Assembly: GCA_036732755.1 (NCBI GenBank)
Contig: DAINBU010000077.1
Span: 1-23,315, forward strand
Source of the DNA: DASRRB01 sp036732755
GTDB lineage: Bacteria; Planctomycetota; B15-G4; SIAN01
Length of the DNA stretch: 23,315 nt
Reading direction: 5' to 3'
Position 1 is the stretch's first letter, and every line of letters starts with the position of its first letter. The notes below the pieces were generated by a model. The model was not told the DNA's origin. It worked only from the letters and a program-made list of their open reading frames with translations, and did no database searches. Below, piece by piece: positions 14,228-23,315 of this stretch. The translations under genes and the position numbers were made by a program.

Positions 14228-16573
14228 TCACTCCGGATCCAGCGTCCAGTTCTCGGCGAGCGTCGCGCACTCGACGCGATTCTTCGCCCGACCCGGAAAC
14301 TCGACGTCGACGAATTCCGCGCCGTCGGGGATCCAGATCCGGCGCGGGAGGCCATGGATCACCTTGCAGAGCGAGACGCGCGGGGGCGTCCAGCCGCCGA
14401 GCGGCCGTGCGACGAGGTGGAGCGTCGCGGTCGTGCCGTCGCTCCCGTTCGAGACGTCGACGTAGCGGCCGGCCGGCACGAAGGTCCCCGCCGGGACGTC
14501 GCTCGAGAACCAGGCGAGCACGCGCTTCTCGCCGCCTCCCGTGAAGCCCTCGATCCATCCCCGCAGCGGCGCGGCGCGCCGTCGCACGAGCGCGATCCGG
14601 CCGTCCGCGTCCGCGCCCGCGCGGCGAAGCGGCGTGAAGAGGCTGATGGTCTCGGGCGCGTCCGCGCCGACGCAGAAGGCGGTCGCGCGCTCTCCCGACG
14701 GGAGTTGCACGGTCAGCTCGAAGAGTTCGACCTCCTCGACCGGGAAGCGGATCGCGAGCGCTCCGTCGTCGTCGGTCTCGACCGGCGCGGCCGCGTCGAC
14801 GAGCTCGCTGCGCAAGTCGCGGAAGCGCGCGGTGCGGCCGATCGGCGGCGCGACGTCGGTCTCGAAGCGACCGTCCGCGATCTTCGCCGACGTCGCGTTC
14901 TCGAGGACGACCTCACGCGGGCGCATCGCCGGATCGAGCTCGCTCCAGTTCGTGATCCGGCCGGTTCGATGCACCGGCGACGGAAGCTTCACGTCAAGGC
15001 TTCGCACCTCGTCGGGCGCGAGGTCGATCCCGCTCGCGACGCGCCGTTGGAGCACCGAACGGTAGACGCCCCAGACGTCGTAGCGACCCGGCGCGAGCCC
15101 CTCGAACGTCTCGTCGATGAGTCCGCGCTCGCGCTTCGCGATCGGCACGCCCGGCAGATCACCGACGCCGCGGCCGCTCACCGTGAGCTCGATCCTCCAG
15201 TCGCGCGACGCGAGCCAGTTCCATTCGACGATGAGCCGGCCGCGCAGCCGCGGGAAGCGGTCGAGGTCGATCGTGACGATTCCGTCTCGCGGCGGCGGGA
15301 GCTCGGCGACATCGAGCACGCGCTCGCCGGCGCGCGCGCCGTCGACCAAGACGTGCGCCGCCTCGTGCAGCACGCCCGCGGGAACCAGACCCCGCGCGAA
15401 GCGCCGATCGTCTGCGGCTTGCCTCATGAAGTACGGCTGCAGCGAATCGTCGAACCGGAGCGAGCAGCCTCCGGAGGATCCGCGCGCCTCCTCGAACGGT
15501 CCGATCGCGACCCCGAGGAGCTCGCGGTCGGGCTCGAGCTCGAGCTCGCGTCCCGACGGGAGGTCCACCGTGTGCCACGCGTCGCGGCGCGCGTCACCCG
15601 ATGCGCGCAGCTCCGCGATGTCGAGGCGCAGCGCGAACGGCCCGTCGGGGACCGCGAGGAATTCGAAGCGCGCCTCCTCGTCGAGATCGGTGTACGCGTC
15701 CATGCCGGGGAAGAGTCCGTCGCGCTCGGGGACGAAACGCTTCAGCCAGACGCCTGCGCCGCGCGCGCAGGACGGCGGGACGCCCGCGACGTGGCCGCGA
15801 ATGCGAGCGAACGCCGCGAGATCGACCGTCCAGGTCGTCTCGCCCTCGGCGAGCGGCGGCGGGGTCGACCTCACCGCGACCCCCTCGCCATCGAGCCGGA
15901 GCCAGAACTCGGTGTCGGACGGCAGCCTGAACGTCGCGCGCGCCGTCCCGTCGGCCGTCGCGACCTTCGCGTCGCCGCAGCCGAACGAATCTCCGTAGCC
16001 TCGAGGAGCATCGGCCTTCGCAGCCGCCTCGATCAGGAGCCACGGCAGCGCACGGCGCGGCGCGCCGACGATCCGCACGTCGAGCGTCGCCGCCGGAACG
16101 AAGGCGATCGCGCCGAGGTCGCCGCGCTGCCGATCGCGCGCGTCGATGGCACGGTGCACGTCGACGTACCCGCGCGCCGAGAAGTCGACCGCACGGCATC
16201 CGTCGTCGAGGTCGAGCACCGCCGCGCCGCCGCGCACGGGTGTGATCGTCCGCGGCTCGGTCGCGCCTTCGGGTCGCACCCCGACGCGCACGGTCGTCAG
16301 CGGCAGTCCGTCGGCCTTCACGAACTTCAGGCGAAAGCGAGTCGCGCCCGCGGGAACCGGCGCCGCAGCGTCGGGCGAGCGGTCGGCCTCGAGCCGGGCC
16401 GCTTCGCTCTCGTCGGTCGACTCGTCGTCGACGGCCGCGCCGTCGAGCGAGCGATCTGCGTGCGAACGGGCGGCGCGCGGCAGCTCGTCGGGCAGCGGCT
16501 TCCAGCACGCGCGCGCGGCGACGATCGCCGCGATCCCGACCGCCGCGCCCGCCAGCCAGCGCCACCGCCGCAT
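14228..16573 (-). CDS. Membrane-anchored beta-rich protein of unknown function
   Basis: A protein of 781 residues. A short basic start (MRRWRW) precedes one hydrophobic segment (about 7-22), then an acidic, low-complexity stretch (about 30-75). This suggests a single N-terminal anchor with the rest outside the membrane. The body is a series of beta-sandwich-like modules resembling carboxypeptidase-regulatory or transthyretin-like folds. Examples are VKADGLPLTTVRVGVRPEG with LDLDDGCRAVDFSARGY (~90-150), FARIRGHVAGVPP, FEFLAVPDGPFALRLDI, and FEGLAPGRYDVWGVY. No catalytic motif is seen. The start at 16573 has GGAGG 8 bases upstream. It is divergent from the agmatinase gene. Such proteins are common and expanded in planctomycetes; the partner is unknown. 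Confidence 0.78.
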   Translation of the reverse strand: MRRWRWLAGAAVGIAAIVAARACWKPLPDELPRAARSHADRSLDGAAVDDESTDESEAARLEADRSPDAAAPVPAGATRFRLKFVKADGLPLTTVRVGVRPEGATEPRTITPVRGGAAVLDLDDGCRAVDFSARGYVDVHRAIDARDRQRGDLGAIAFVPAATLDVRIVGAPRRALPWLLIEAAAKADAPRGYGDSFGCGDAKVATADGTARATFRLPSDTEFWLRLDGEGVAVRSTPPPLAEGETTWTVDLAAFARIRGHVAGVPPSCARGAGVWLKRFVPERDGLFPGMDAYTDLDEEARFEFLAVPDGPFALRLDIAELRASGDARRDAWHTVDLPSGRELELEPDRELLGVAIGPFEEARGSSGGCSLRFDDSLQPYFMRQAADDRRFARGLVPAGVLHEAAHVLVDGARAGERVLDVAELPPPRDGIVTIDLDRFPRLRGRLIVEWNWLASRDWRIELTVSGRGVGDLPGVPIAKRERGLIDETFEGLAPGRYDVWGVYRSVLQRRVASGIDLAPDEVRSLDVKLPSPVHRTGRITNWSELDPAMRPREVVLENATSAKIADGRFETDVAPPIGRTARFRDLRSELVDAAAPVETDDDGALAIRFPVEEVELFELTVQLPSGERATAFCVGADAPETISLFTPLRRAGADADGRIALVRRRAAPLRGWIEGFTGGGEKRVLAWFSSDVPAGTFVPAGRYVDVSNGSDGTTATLHLVARPLGGWTPPRVSLCKVIHGLPRRIWIPDGAEFVDVEFPGRAKNRVECATLAENWTLDPE

Positions 16574-16655
16574 CGTTCGCGCCTCCCTCCCGCACTGCGA
16601 CGCCGCCACGCTACGCTGCGCGCCCTTCTTCTGTGTTCCGGAGTCCACGTCTCCC

Positions 16656-17585
16656 ATGCCCGCCCGCGCCCGCGCCAAGTCGAAGCCCGGCTACCTCGAC
16701 CTCCCCGCCGACCTCTCGCGCTACGACACCGCGCGTGTCGCCGTCCTCCCCTGCCCGTTCGACGGCACCTCCACCTACGGAAAAGGCGCCGATGAGGGCC
16801 CCGCGAAGCTGATCGAGGCGTCGGGGCAGGTCGAGTTCTGGGACATGCAGTTCGACCTGCAGCCGTGCGACGTCGGGATCGCGACGCTGCCGGCGGTGAA
16901 GTTCTCATCGAACGATCCGGCGAAGGCGGTCGCGGCGATCGAGAAGGCGGCGGCGGGACCGGTCGGCGACGGCAAGTTCCTGCTCGGGCTCGGCGGCGAG
17001 CACTCGGTGTCGATCGGACTGACGCGGGCGGTGCGAGCGAAACACGGCCGCTTCTCGCTGCTGCACGTCGATGCGCACGCCGACCTGCGCGCGGAGTACC
17101 ACGGCTCGCCCTACAACCACGCCTGCGCGATTCACGCGATCGCCGAGGACGACAAGAAGGCGACAATTGTCTCGATCGGAATTCGTGCAGTCAGCCGGGA
17201 AGAAGTCGCCTACGCGAAGGCGCGCGGCATCCATCTTTTCCCCGGCCACGTGCTGCCCGAGAAGAAGAACTGGATCCGCGAAGCCGTCGCGCTGCTCGAC
17301 GATCCGGTCTACGTCACGATCGATCTCGACGGGCTCGACCCGACGGTCATGCCTTCGACCGGGACGCCGGTTCCGGGCGGGCTCGGCTGGTGGGACGCGG
17401 TCAACCTCATCCGCGAGATCGGCCGCACCAAGCGCGTGGTCGCCTGCGACGTGAACGAGCTCAAGCCCGATCCCGTGAACCACCACTCCGAGTTCCTCGC
17501 GGCGCAGCTCTCCTACAAGATGCTCGGCTGCTTCCTCGAGAAGGAGATCCGCGCGGCGACGCGGCGAATCGATCAGACGAGGTAG
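16656..17585 (+). CDS. Agmatinase / arginase-family ureohydrolase
   Basis: A protein of 309 residues, normal for the family. It would cleave agmatine to putrescine and urea in the cytoplasm, or act on a related guanidino compound. The binuclear manganese ligands are present: His116 in GGEHS, Asp139, His141 and Asp143 in DAHADLR, and Asp223 and Asp225 in TIDLDGLDP. The NHACAIH segment (His154) and STGTPVPGG (234-242) match agmatinases (SpeB type) better than arginases. The start at 16656 has a weak CGGAG 12 bases upstream. No arginine decarboxylase or spermidine synthase lies nearby, so substrate choice is inferred from motifs. Its last 13 bases overlap the end of the convergent permease gene. 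Confidence 0.92.
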   Translation: MPARARAKSKPGYLDLPADLSRYDTARVAVLPCPFDGTSTYGKGADEGPAKLIEASGQVEFWDMQFDLQPCDVGIATLPAVKFSSNDPAKAVAAIEKAAAGPVGDGKFLLGLGGEHSVSIGLTRAVRAKHGRFSLLHVDAHADLRAEYHGSPYNHACAIHAIAEDDKKATIVSIGIRAVSREEVAYAKARGIHLFPGHVLPEKKNWIREAVALLDDPVYVTIDLDGLDPTVMPSTGTPVPGGLGWWDAVNLIREIGRTKRVVACDVNELKPDPVNHHSEFLAAQLSYKMLGCFLEKEIRAATRRIDQTR

Positions 17586-18406
17586 GCCTTCTTCCGGAAG
17601 CGCCAGAGCGCGAGCACGAGCGAGACGCCGGCAACGCCGGCCACGACCTGCAGCGACTTTGCGCTCGCAAGGAGCGGGTCGCCCTGCGGCACCGCGAGCG
17701 CGCGCCAGGTCGGCTCGCCGGTCCAGTGCGCGAGAAGCGTGTACACATGGTGCAGCACGGTGAAGCGCGCCATCGTGCCCGGCATCGCCGCGGCCCACTC
17801 CTCCCAAAGGAAGAGGACGGCGAGCCCGACCAGCAGCGGCCACTTCACGACGACCGAGAGCAGGATGAAGAACGCCGAGTAGGCGGCGAGCGAGAGCCAC
17901 AGCGCGGCGAGCGCATGCCCGAGCAGGGGCAGGTCGTCGAGCAGCGCGCGCCCCCCCATCTGCCCGACCGTCGCCAGGTAGGCGACGACGAAAGCCCCGC
18001 CGAGCAGCACGCCGGCGTTCACCCCGCCCGCGATCCAGCGGCCGAGCAGCAGCGCCGAGCGCGGCACCGGCCGCACCAGCAGGTAGGGCAGCGTCTTGCC
18101 CTCCATCTCCTCGCCGAGCGCCGCGCAGCCGATGAAGAGCGCGACGAAGAGATCGATCCTCGGGAAATAGAGGGTCGAGAGCAGTTCGAGGAACCCGAAG
18201 CCGCCCTTGATGCCGCTGCCGGCCACGAACATCGCGACGACGACCCACGTGAGCGGCAGCAGGCTCACCAGCGCGAGCCAGATCCCGCGCCGGCCGCGCA
18301 GCAGCGAGAGGCCGGCCAGCCGAGCCGTCGCGACGACGCCGCCGAGCAGGCGGCGCCGCCGCGGCTCAGGCCATGAGGTAGTCGAAGATGGCCTGGAGGT
18401 TGTCAT
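17573..18406 (-). CDS. ABC-2 type exporter permease (pair 1)
   Basis: A 277-residue membrane protein with about six hydrophobic segments. The first is GIWLALVSLLPLTWVVVAMF (after a basic cytoplasmic start), and the last ends in a positively charged tail (RFRKKAYLV). A cytoplasmic loop contains GEEMEGKTLPYLLVRPVPRS, the pattern of ABC-2 permeases. Its start at 18406 overlaps the end of the ATPase gene by 41 bases in another frame, with GAGG 6 bases upstream, so the two are probably translationally coupled. It would form a homodimeric or heterodimeric pore with the ATPase at 18366-19346. The exported substrate is unknown. Confidence 0.88.
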   Translation of the reverse strand: MTTSRPSSTTSWPEPRRRRLLGGVVATARLAGLSLLRGRRGIWLALVSLLPLTWVVVAMFVAGSGIKGGFGFLELLSTLYFPRIDLFVALFIGCAALGEEMEGKTLPYLLVRPVPRSALLLGRWIAGGVNAGVLLGGAFVVAYLATVGQMGGRALLDDLPLLGHALAALWLSLAAYSAFFILLSVVVKWPLLVGLAVLFLWEEWAAAMPGTMARFTVLHHVYTLLAHWTGEPTWRALAVPQGDPLLASAKSLQVVAGVAGVSLVLALWRFRKKAYLV

Positions 18407-19346
18407 CGGTCGCCTCGAATTCCTGCACCGGGATCTCGCCGTCCGCGGCGATCCGCGCCAGCCGGTCGAAGAAGGGGCCGGGATCCTTCACCTCGAAAGT
18501 CGCCTCGTCCGCGCCGACGCGCGCGCTCACGACGCCGCTCTCCCCCATCAGCCGCAGCGCGAGCGGGCGCGGGTGCGGCGTGACGACGCGCACGTGGTGC
18601 GGTCGCGCGTCGAGCGCACGCCGGATCTCGTCGAGCGTCCCCTCCGCGAGCACGCGCCCCTTGTGGATCGTGACGATCCGGCGCGTCATCTTCTCGACTT
18701 CGTGAAGGACGTGCCCGGAGACGACCACGGTGCGCCCGGACGCGCCGAGCTCGCGGACCAGGTCGATCATCTCGCGCCGCCCGACCGGGTCGAGGCCGTT
18801 CAGCGGCTCGTCGAGGACGATCAGCGCCGGGCCGTGCGCGAACGCCTGCGCGATGCGCAGCCGCTGCCGCATCCCCTTGCTGAAGCCGCCGACGCGGCGC
18901 GTCGCGACCGCCGAGAGCCCGACGCGCGCGAGCGTCGCATCGGCGAGCTCGGTGGCAAGCCCCTTGGCGAAGCCGCCGTAGCGCAGCAGGAAGACGAGGT
19001 GCGCCTGCGCCGTCAGCGAATCGTAGAGGTCCTCGTGCTCGGGGCTCATGCCCAGCCGCATGAGCACGCTCGGATTGGCGAACGGCGTCTCGCCGAAGAC
19101 GCGGACGCGCCCCTGGCTCGGCTCCATCTGTCCGGTGAGCAGGCGCAGCAGCGTCGACTTGCCGGCGCCGTTCGGTCCGAGCAGTCCGGTCACTCCCGGC
19201 CGCAACTCGAGCGAAACGTCGTTCAGGCCGATCACCGGGCCGTACCAGTGCGACACGCGCGAGAGCTCGACGGTCGGCGGCGTGGTCGCGGACGCCGTCC
19301 CGTCGCGGGCCGGCGCAGCGGCGGTCGACTCGATCGGCAAGGGCAT
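18366..19346 (-). CDS. ABC-2 exporter ATPase (pair 1, NatA/CcmA type)
   Basis: A protein of 326 residues with one nucleotide-binding domain. Walker A GPNGAGKST is at 57-65, the Q-loop region near 95-105, the signature GFSKGMRQR at 154-162, Walker B ALIVLDEP at 174-181 and the H-loop VSGHVLHEV follows. The LSGGQ motif is replaced by FSKGM, as in NatA-type exporters. A C-terminal regulatory segment (about 240-326) ends in ATDDNLQAIFDYLMA. At the ATG at 19346 the Shine-Dalgarno GAGGAG touches the start codon. TTG at 19340 would have a 6-base spacer, so the real start may be two codons later. It is divergent from the FG-GAP gene. Confidence 0.92.
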   Translation of the reverse strand: MPLPIESTAAAPARDGTASATTPPTVELSRVSHWYGPVIGLNDVSLELRPGVTGLLGPNGAGKSTLLRLLTGQMEPSQGRVRVFGETPFANPSVLMRLGMSPEHEDLYDSLTAQAHLVFLLRYGGFAKGLATELADATLARVGLSAVATRRVGGFSKGMRQRLRIAQAFAHGPALIVLDEPLNGLDPVGRREMIDLVRELGASGRTVVVSGHVLHEVEKMTRRIVTIHKGRVLAEGTLDEIRRALDARPHHVRVVTPHPRPLALRLMGESGVVSARVGADEATFEVKDPGPFFDRLARIAADGEIPVQEFEATDDNLQAIFDYLMA

Positions 19347-19375
19347 CTCCTCGCTCAGCGTCGGGAAGCGACGGG

Positions 19376-19403
19376 TTGTCGAGTCGCGAACTTGCGTTAT
19401 ACG
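19376..19403 (+). promoter_or_regulatory. Possible bidirectional promoter between exporter pair 1 and the FG-GAP gene
   Basis: The short AT-rich island cgttatacg stands out in this GC-rich region. Rightward, TTGTCG (19376-19381) and TATACG (19398-19403) are 16 bases apart and would start transcription about 20 bases before the TTG at 19430. Leftward, TATAAC (19396-19401) is a five-of-six -10 match for the ATPase gene, without a clear -35. Confidence 0.4.
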
Positions 19404-19429
19404 AAAGCGATTCGGGCGGAGCCGCCGAG

Positions 19430-21109
19430 TTGCGCATTCGATCCGCAGTGGTCGCGTCGATCCTGGCCTTCCCGTTCGCCTCCGGTCCGTTCGCCGGCCG
19501 AGCCGCGGCACAGGCCGACCTCGCGGGCGTCGCCGCGTATGGCGCGGGCCACCTCGACAAGTTCGGCTCGTCCGTCGTCCGGGTCGGCGACCTCGACGGC
19601 GACGGCGTGCCCGACCTCGTGGTCGGTGCGCCCGACGCGGACGGCACCGCCGGCACCGAGTGCGGCGCCGTCCACTTCCGCTCCGGCGCCGACCCTACCG
19701 TGGAGCTCGGCGTCGCGTTCGGCGCGAACGTCGGCGAGCGCTCCGGCTACGCGCTCGCGCGCCTCGGCGACGTCGACGGCGACGGCCTCGAGGACGTGGC
19801 GGTCGGCGCCGCGACCTACAACGGCGCCGCCGGCAACATGCAGGGGCGCGTCCTCATCCTGTCGGGGGCGACCTTCGCCGAGATCGTCTCGGCCACGAGC
19901 GGCGAGGCGGGCTCGGAGTTCGGGCGCGCGCTCGCGTGCGCGGGCGACCGCGACGGCGACGGGATCGACGAGCTCCTGGTCGGGGCGCCCTTCGCCGACG
20001 CGCTCGCGGTCGACGGCGGCGCCGCCTTCCTCATCAAGGTTACGGCGGCCGGCTTCACGCTGCTCGCCCGCTTCGACGGCGACCAGGCCGGGGAGAACGC
20101 CGGCCTCGCGCTCGCCGCGCTCGGCGACCTCGACGGCGATGCGCTGCGCGAGCTCGTGGTCGCGAGCCCCGACTGGGACGGCACGCCGGGCATCAACTCG
20201 GGACGCGTCCAGGTCTACTCGAGCGACTCCAACAGCGGCTTCCCGCTGCTCAACACGCTGCTCGGTGCCGGCAAGAACGAGCAGTTCGGCTGGACGGTCG
20301 CGCCGATCGTCGACCCGGCCGGCGCCGGCGTGACGCGCCTCCTCGCCACCTACATCGGGCGCACCCAGTCGGGGAACGCCTTCGCGGGGGGCGGCTCGAT
20401 CTACGACGCGCTCACCGGCGCGGAGCTGCTCGCGGCGCCCGGTACCAACCGCAACCAGTTCCTCGGGACGTCGGCCGCGACGGTCGGCGACCTCGACCGC
20501 GACGGCTTCGAGGACTTCGCGCTCGGGACGCCCGCCTTCTCCCCGGGCGGCGCCTTCTTCGGGGGTTGTGTCGACGTCTTCTCGTCGACGACCGCGTTCG
20601 GTCCCGCCGCAACGCGCCTCTTCCGGCGGCAGGGGTCGACCGGCGAGCGGCTCGGCGAGGCGCTCGCGGACGTCGGCGACCTCGACGGCGACGGCTGCCC
20701 CGACTTCTGCGCCGGCGCGACCGGGGAGGTCGACCCGGCGAGCGGGCTCCAGACCGGCGCCGTGCACGTCGTGCTCGGCCAGCGGCCGCTCCTCGCGCCC
20801 GACCAGTCGCACTACGTCGACTTCGCGATGATGACGCTCGACGGCGTCGGCTACGGCAACCTGCCGGTCTTCTTCATGTTCGGCCTCGCGCTCTCGAACC
20901 AGCCGGACTTCGGGATCAGCTTCGCGTCGCCGTGGACGATCATTCCGGCCGCCCCGAGCGGCCCGTTCGGCGACTACACGCTGTCGGGACAGATCCCCGA
21001 CTTCATGGGGCAGCCGACCACGATCTACGCGCAGGCGCTGCTGCCCTACGACGGCGCCCATTCCAAGAACCTGCTCTTCTCCGAGATCGCGACACTGTCG
21101 ATCAATTAG
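19430..21109 (+). CDS. Secreted FG-GAP (integrin-alpha-like) seven-bladed propeller protein
   Basis: A protein of 559 residues starting at TTG 19430, which has GGAG 8 bases upstream and yields a clean signal peptide (MRIRSAVVAS then a hydrophobic stretch, cleavage near AAAQ-AD). Seven repeats follow. Six carry the calcium-binding DxDxDG-type loop with a V/L-V-G-A-P strand (for example GDLDGDGVPDLVVGAP, GDVDGDGLEDVAVGAA, GDRDGDGIDELLVGAP). One blade near nt 20290-20400 is degenerate (PIVDPAGAGVTRLLA). The last ~100 residues form a separate C-terminal domain (from HYVDFAMM to LSIN), unlike that of the TolB-like pair. It is likely an extracellular, calcium-dependent adhesin or scaffold. There is no ATG start; TTG 19376 is the only longer option. 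It sits between two exporter pairs, 9 bases from the convergent permease stop. Confidence 0.88.
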   Translation: MRIRSAVVASILAFPFASGPFAGRAAAQADLAGVAAYGAGHLDKFGSSVVRVGDLDGDGVPDLVVGAPDADGTAGTECGAVHFRSGADPTVELGVAFGANVGERSGYALARLGDVDGDGLEDVAVGAATYNGAAGNMQGRVLILSGATFAEIVSATSGEAGSEFGRALACAGDRDGDGIDELLVGAPFADALAVDGGAAFLIKVTAAGFTLLARFDGDQAGENAGLALAALGDLDGDALRELVVASPDWDGTPGINSGRVQVYSSDSNSGFPLLNTLLGAGKNEQFGWTVAPIVDPAGAGVTRLLATYIGRTQSGNAFAGGGSIYDALTGAELLAAPGTNRNQFLGTSAATVGDLDRDGFEDFALGTPAFSPGGAFFGGCVDVFSSTTAFGPAATRLFRRQGSTGERLGEALADVGDLDGDGCPDFCAGATGEVDPASGLQTGAVHVVLGQRPLLAPDQSHYVDFAMMTLDGVGYGNLPVFFMFGLALSNQPDFGISFASPWTIIPAAPSGPFGDYTLSGQIPDFMGQPTTIYAQALLPYDGAHSKNLLFSEIATLSIN

Positions 21110-21118
21110 GCGCGGGCG

Positions 21119-22086
21119 TCAGCGCGCTGCGTCGGTCACCACGTCCTGGCGGCGCAACACGCGCCAGAGGATGAGCACTCCGGCCAGCGTCCACGACGCG
21201 ACCGAGATCCAGCACCACTCGACCGGCGTGTCGAGGTTTCCCTTGACGATGCGCACGAACTGCTGGACCGTGCTCGCCGCGGCGCCGCCGACGCGCGAGG
21301 CGACGTGGTCGATCCCCCACACGTCGTACGCGATGACCTGGAAGCTCGTGTTGGGGGCGATCGCGGGCAGGCGGTCCCAGCCGAAGTGGAAGCTCGCGAC
21401 GGTCAGGAACCCGGGCAGGAAGACGAACGTCGCGAACCAGACCAGCCCGGCGAACATCGGCCGGCGGAAGAGCGCCGAGACGGCCAGCATCGTCGACGAG
21501 TAGGTCAGGATGATCACGCCGCCGTGGACGAAGATGCGCGGGAGCTCGGGCCACATCCGCGTGAACGCGTCGGCGTGCGGCGACCATGCCAGCCCGCAGA
21601 TCCAGAGCAGGAGGCTCGGCGCGATGGTGAGGCTGCCGAGGAACCAGGCGAGCACGCAGAACTTCCCGAGCGCGTAGTCGAGGCGCGTGACCGGTCGCGA
21701 GAGGTAGAGCGGCATCGCGCCCGCCGCGCGGTCGCGTCCGATCAGCCCCGACCCGACCAGCACGGTCAGCGCCAGGATGAAGTTCGAGTTGAACAGCATC
21801 AGCAGCGGGTACTGCAGCACGCGATAGGGCTCGAGCTGGTCGAGCACCTCGAGCAGCTCCCGCGGCGCCCACGCCGGCCGGTAGTAGAGGAGGAAGTTGA
21901 AGAAGAGGAAGGCGAGCGTCGGCACCAGGCTCACCAGCAGCAGCAGCCGGTAGAGGAGCCGCAGGATCTTCGCGCCGCGGTAGGAGAGCGCCTGCTTGAT
22001 GCCGGTCGAGGCGATCGGCAGGAAGCGCAGCGCTCTGCGCGAGAGCTCGCCGTCCCAATGGCGGTAGGAGCGGTCGTAGACCGGCA

Positions 22087-22087
<1 letters not shown>
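21119..22087 (-). CDS. ABC-2 type exporter permease (pair 2)
   Basis: A 322-residue membrane protein. A cytoplasmic start (MPVYDRSYRHWDGEL) precedes about six hydrophobic segments, for example near LLYRLLLLVSLVPTLAFLFF, ILALTVLVGSGLIG and VWFATFVFLPGFLTVASF. The loop IGRDRAAGAMPLYLSRPVTR is the conserved ABC-2 permease region facing the ATPase. A large periplasmic loop (about 235-285) contains WDRLPAIAPNTSF. Its ATG shares the A of the ATPase stop codon (TGATG), so the two are translationally coupled. Substrate unknown. Confidence 0.9.
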
Positions 22088-23058
<971 letters not shown>

Positions 23059-23203
23059 TCGACTCCCCTCTCCTCTCCCGCGTACCGCGCCCCCACTATC
23101 CGATGGGCGCGCCCGCCGTTCACGCCGGCGACGGCACGGCCACGTTAGAGCCTATCCGAGCATGCTTTCCGTCGCCGTTCGAGCTGCGGGCCGCGGCTGG
23201 TCA

Positions 23204-23315
23204 TTGGAGCGGACGTCGAGAACGGGGGTGAAGCGGGCGCGGGGAGAAGGGGGCGTGGTGGAACGCGCGACGGGCGAGGGCGGGTCGAGAGGGCGGAGGG
23301 GAAAAAGGCTCGATG
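23204..23315 (-). repeat. Right arm of the inverted repeat at the window ends
   Basis: The reverse complement of this stretch aligns with 19-130 with about nine differences. Positions 23059-23203, between the last gene and this arm, hold the leader of the exporter operon. A weak promoter candidate there is GTGAAC and GATAGT, 17 bases apart on the minus strand (within about 23097-23126). No gene is seen from 23059 to the end. Confidence 0.8.

Noticed and set aside
12259..14544. A 761-codon plus-strand frame overlapping the beta-helix gene
   Set aside because: It is an Arg-rich shadow; the beta-helix motifs are in the other frame.

Overview
The window is GC-rich (third codon positions almost all G or C), which produces long antisense shadow ORFs. 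The gene content suggests a Planctomycetota-like bacterium: large secreted multidomain hydrolases, FG-GAP and TolB-like propeller proteins with lineage-type C-terminal domains, a right-handed beta-helix glycosidase-like protein, and NatA-type ABC exporters. The phylum is inferred from protein style; there is no rRNA or other marker gene to confirm it.

Layout. Positions 1-200 and 23059-23315 hold no gene, and the outermost ~112 bases of each end are inverted copies of each other (about 92% identical by eye). Next come a bacilliredoxin (201-635, minus) and, divergently, a ~1,670-residue exported fusion of a glycosidase-like barrel with esterase-type domains (744-5768, plus). A tandem duplication of about 2.3 kb follows (roughly 5976-10571). 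Each unit carries an unknown protein on minus, a seven-bladed secreted propeller protein on plus, and a tRNA-Gln(CUG) with its terminator on minus. The outer copies of the unknown gene and the tRNA are complete. At the internal junction the gene lacks its 3' third and the tRNA lacks its 5' end, and the two are fused, with the gene's stop codon supplied by the tRNA D-loop.

After the duplication lie a lysine 2,3-aminomutase/EpmB-family radical SAM enzyme (10663-11949, minus), a beta-helix GH141/GH120-like protein (12026-14221, plus), a membrane-anchored beta-rich protein (14228-16573, minus) and an agmatinase-family enzyme (16656-17585, plus). Two ABC-2 exporter ATPase/permease pairs on minus (19346-17573 and 23058-21119) flank a secreted FG-GAP propeller (19430-21109, plus).

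Function. The strongest theme is the cell surface and extracellular polysaccharide: two glycosidase-like secreted proteins, three propeller proteins, one anchored beta-rich protein and two exporter pairs. The remaining genes (bacilliredoxin, aminomutase, agmatinase, tRNA-Gln) are cytoplasmic and look like single housekeeping genes. The most unusual structure is the tandem duplication with its chimeric gene/tRNA junction and its mosaic of perfectly identical and strongly diverged blocks.
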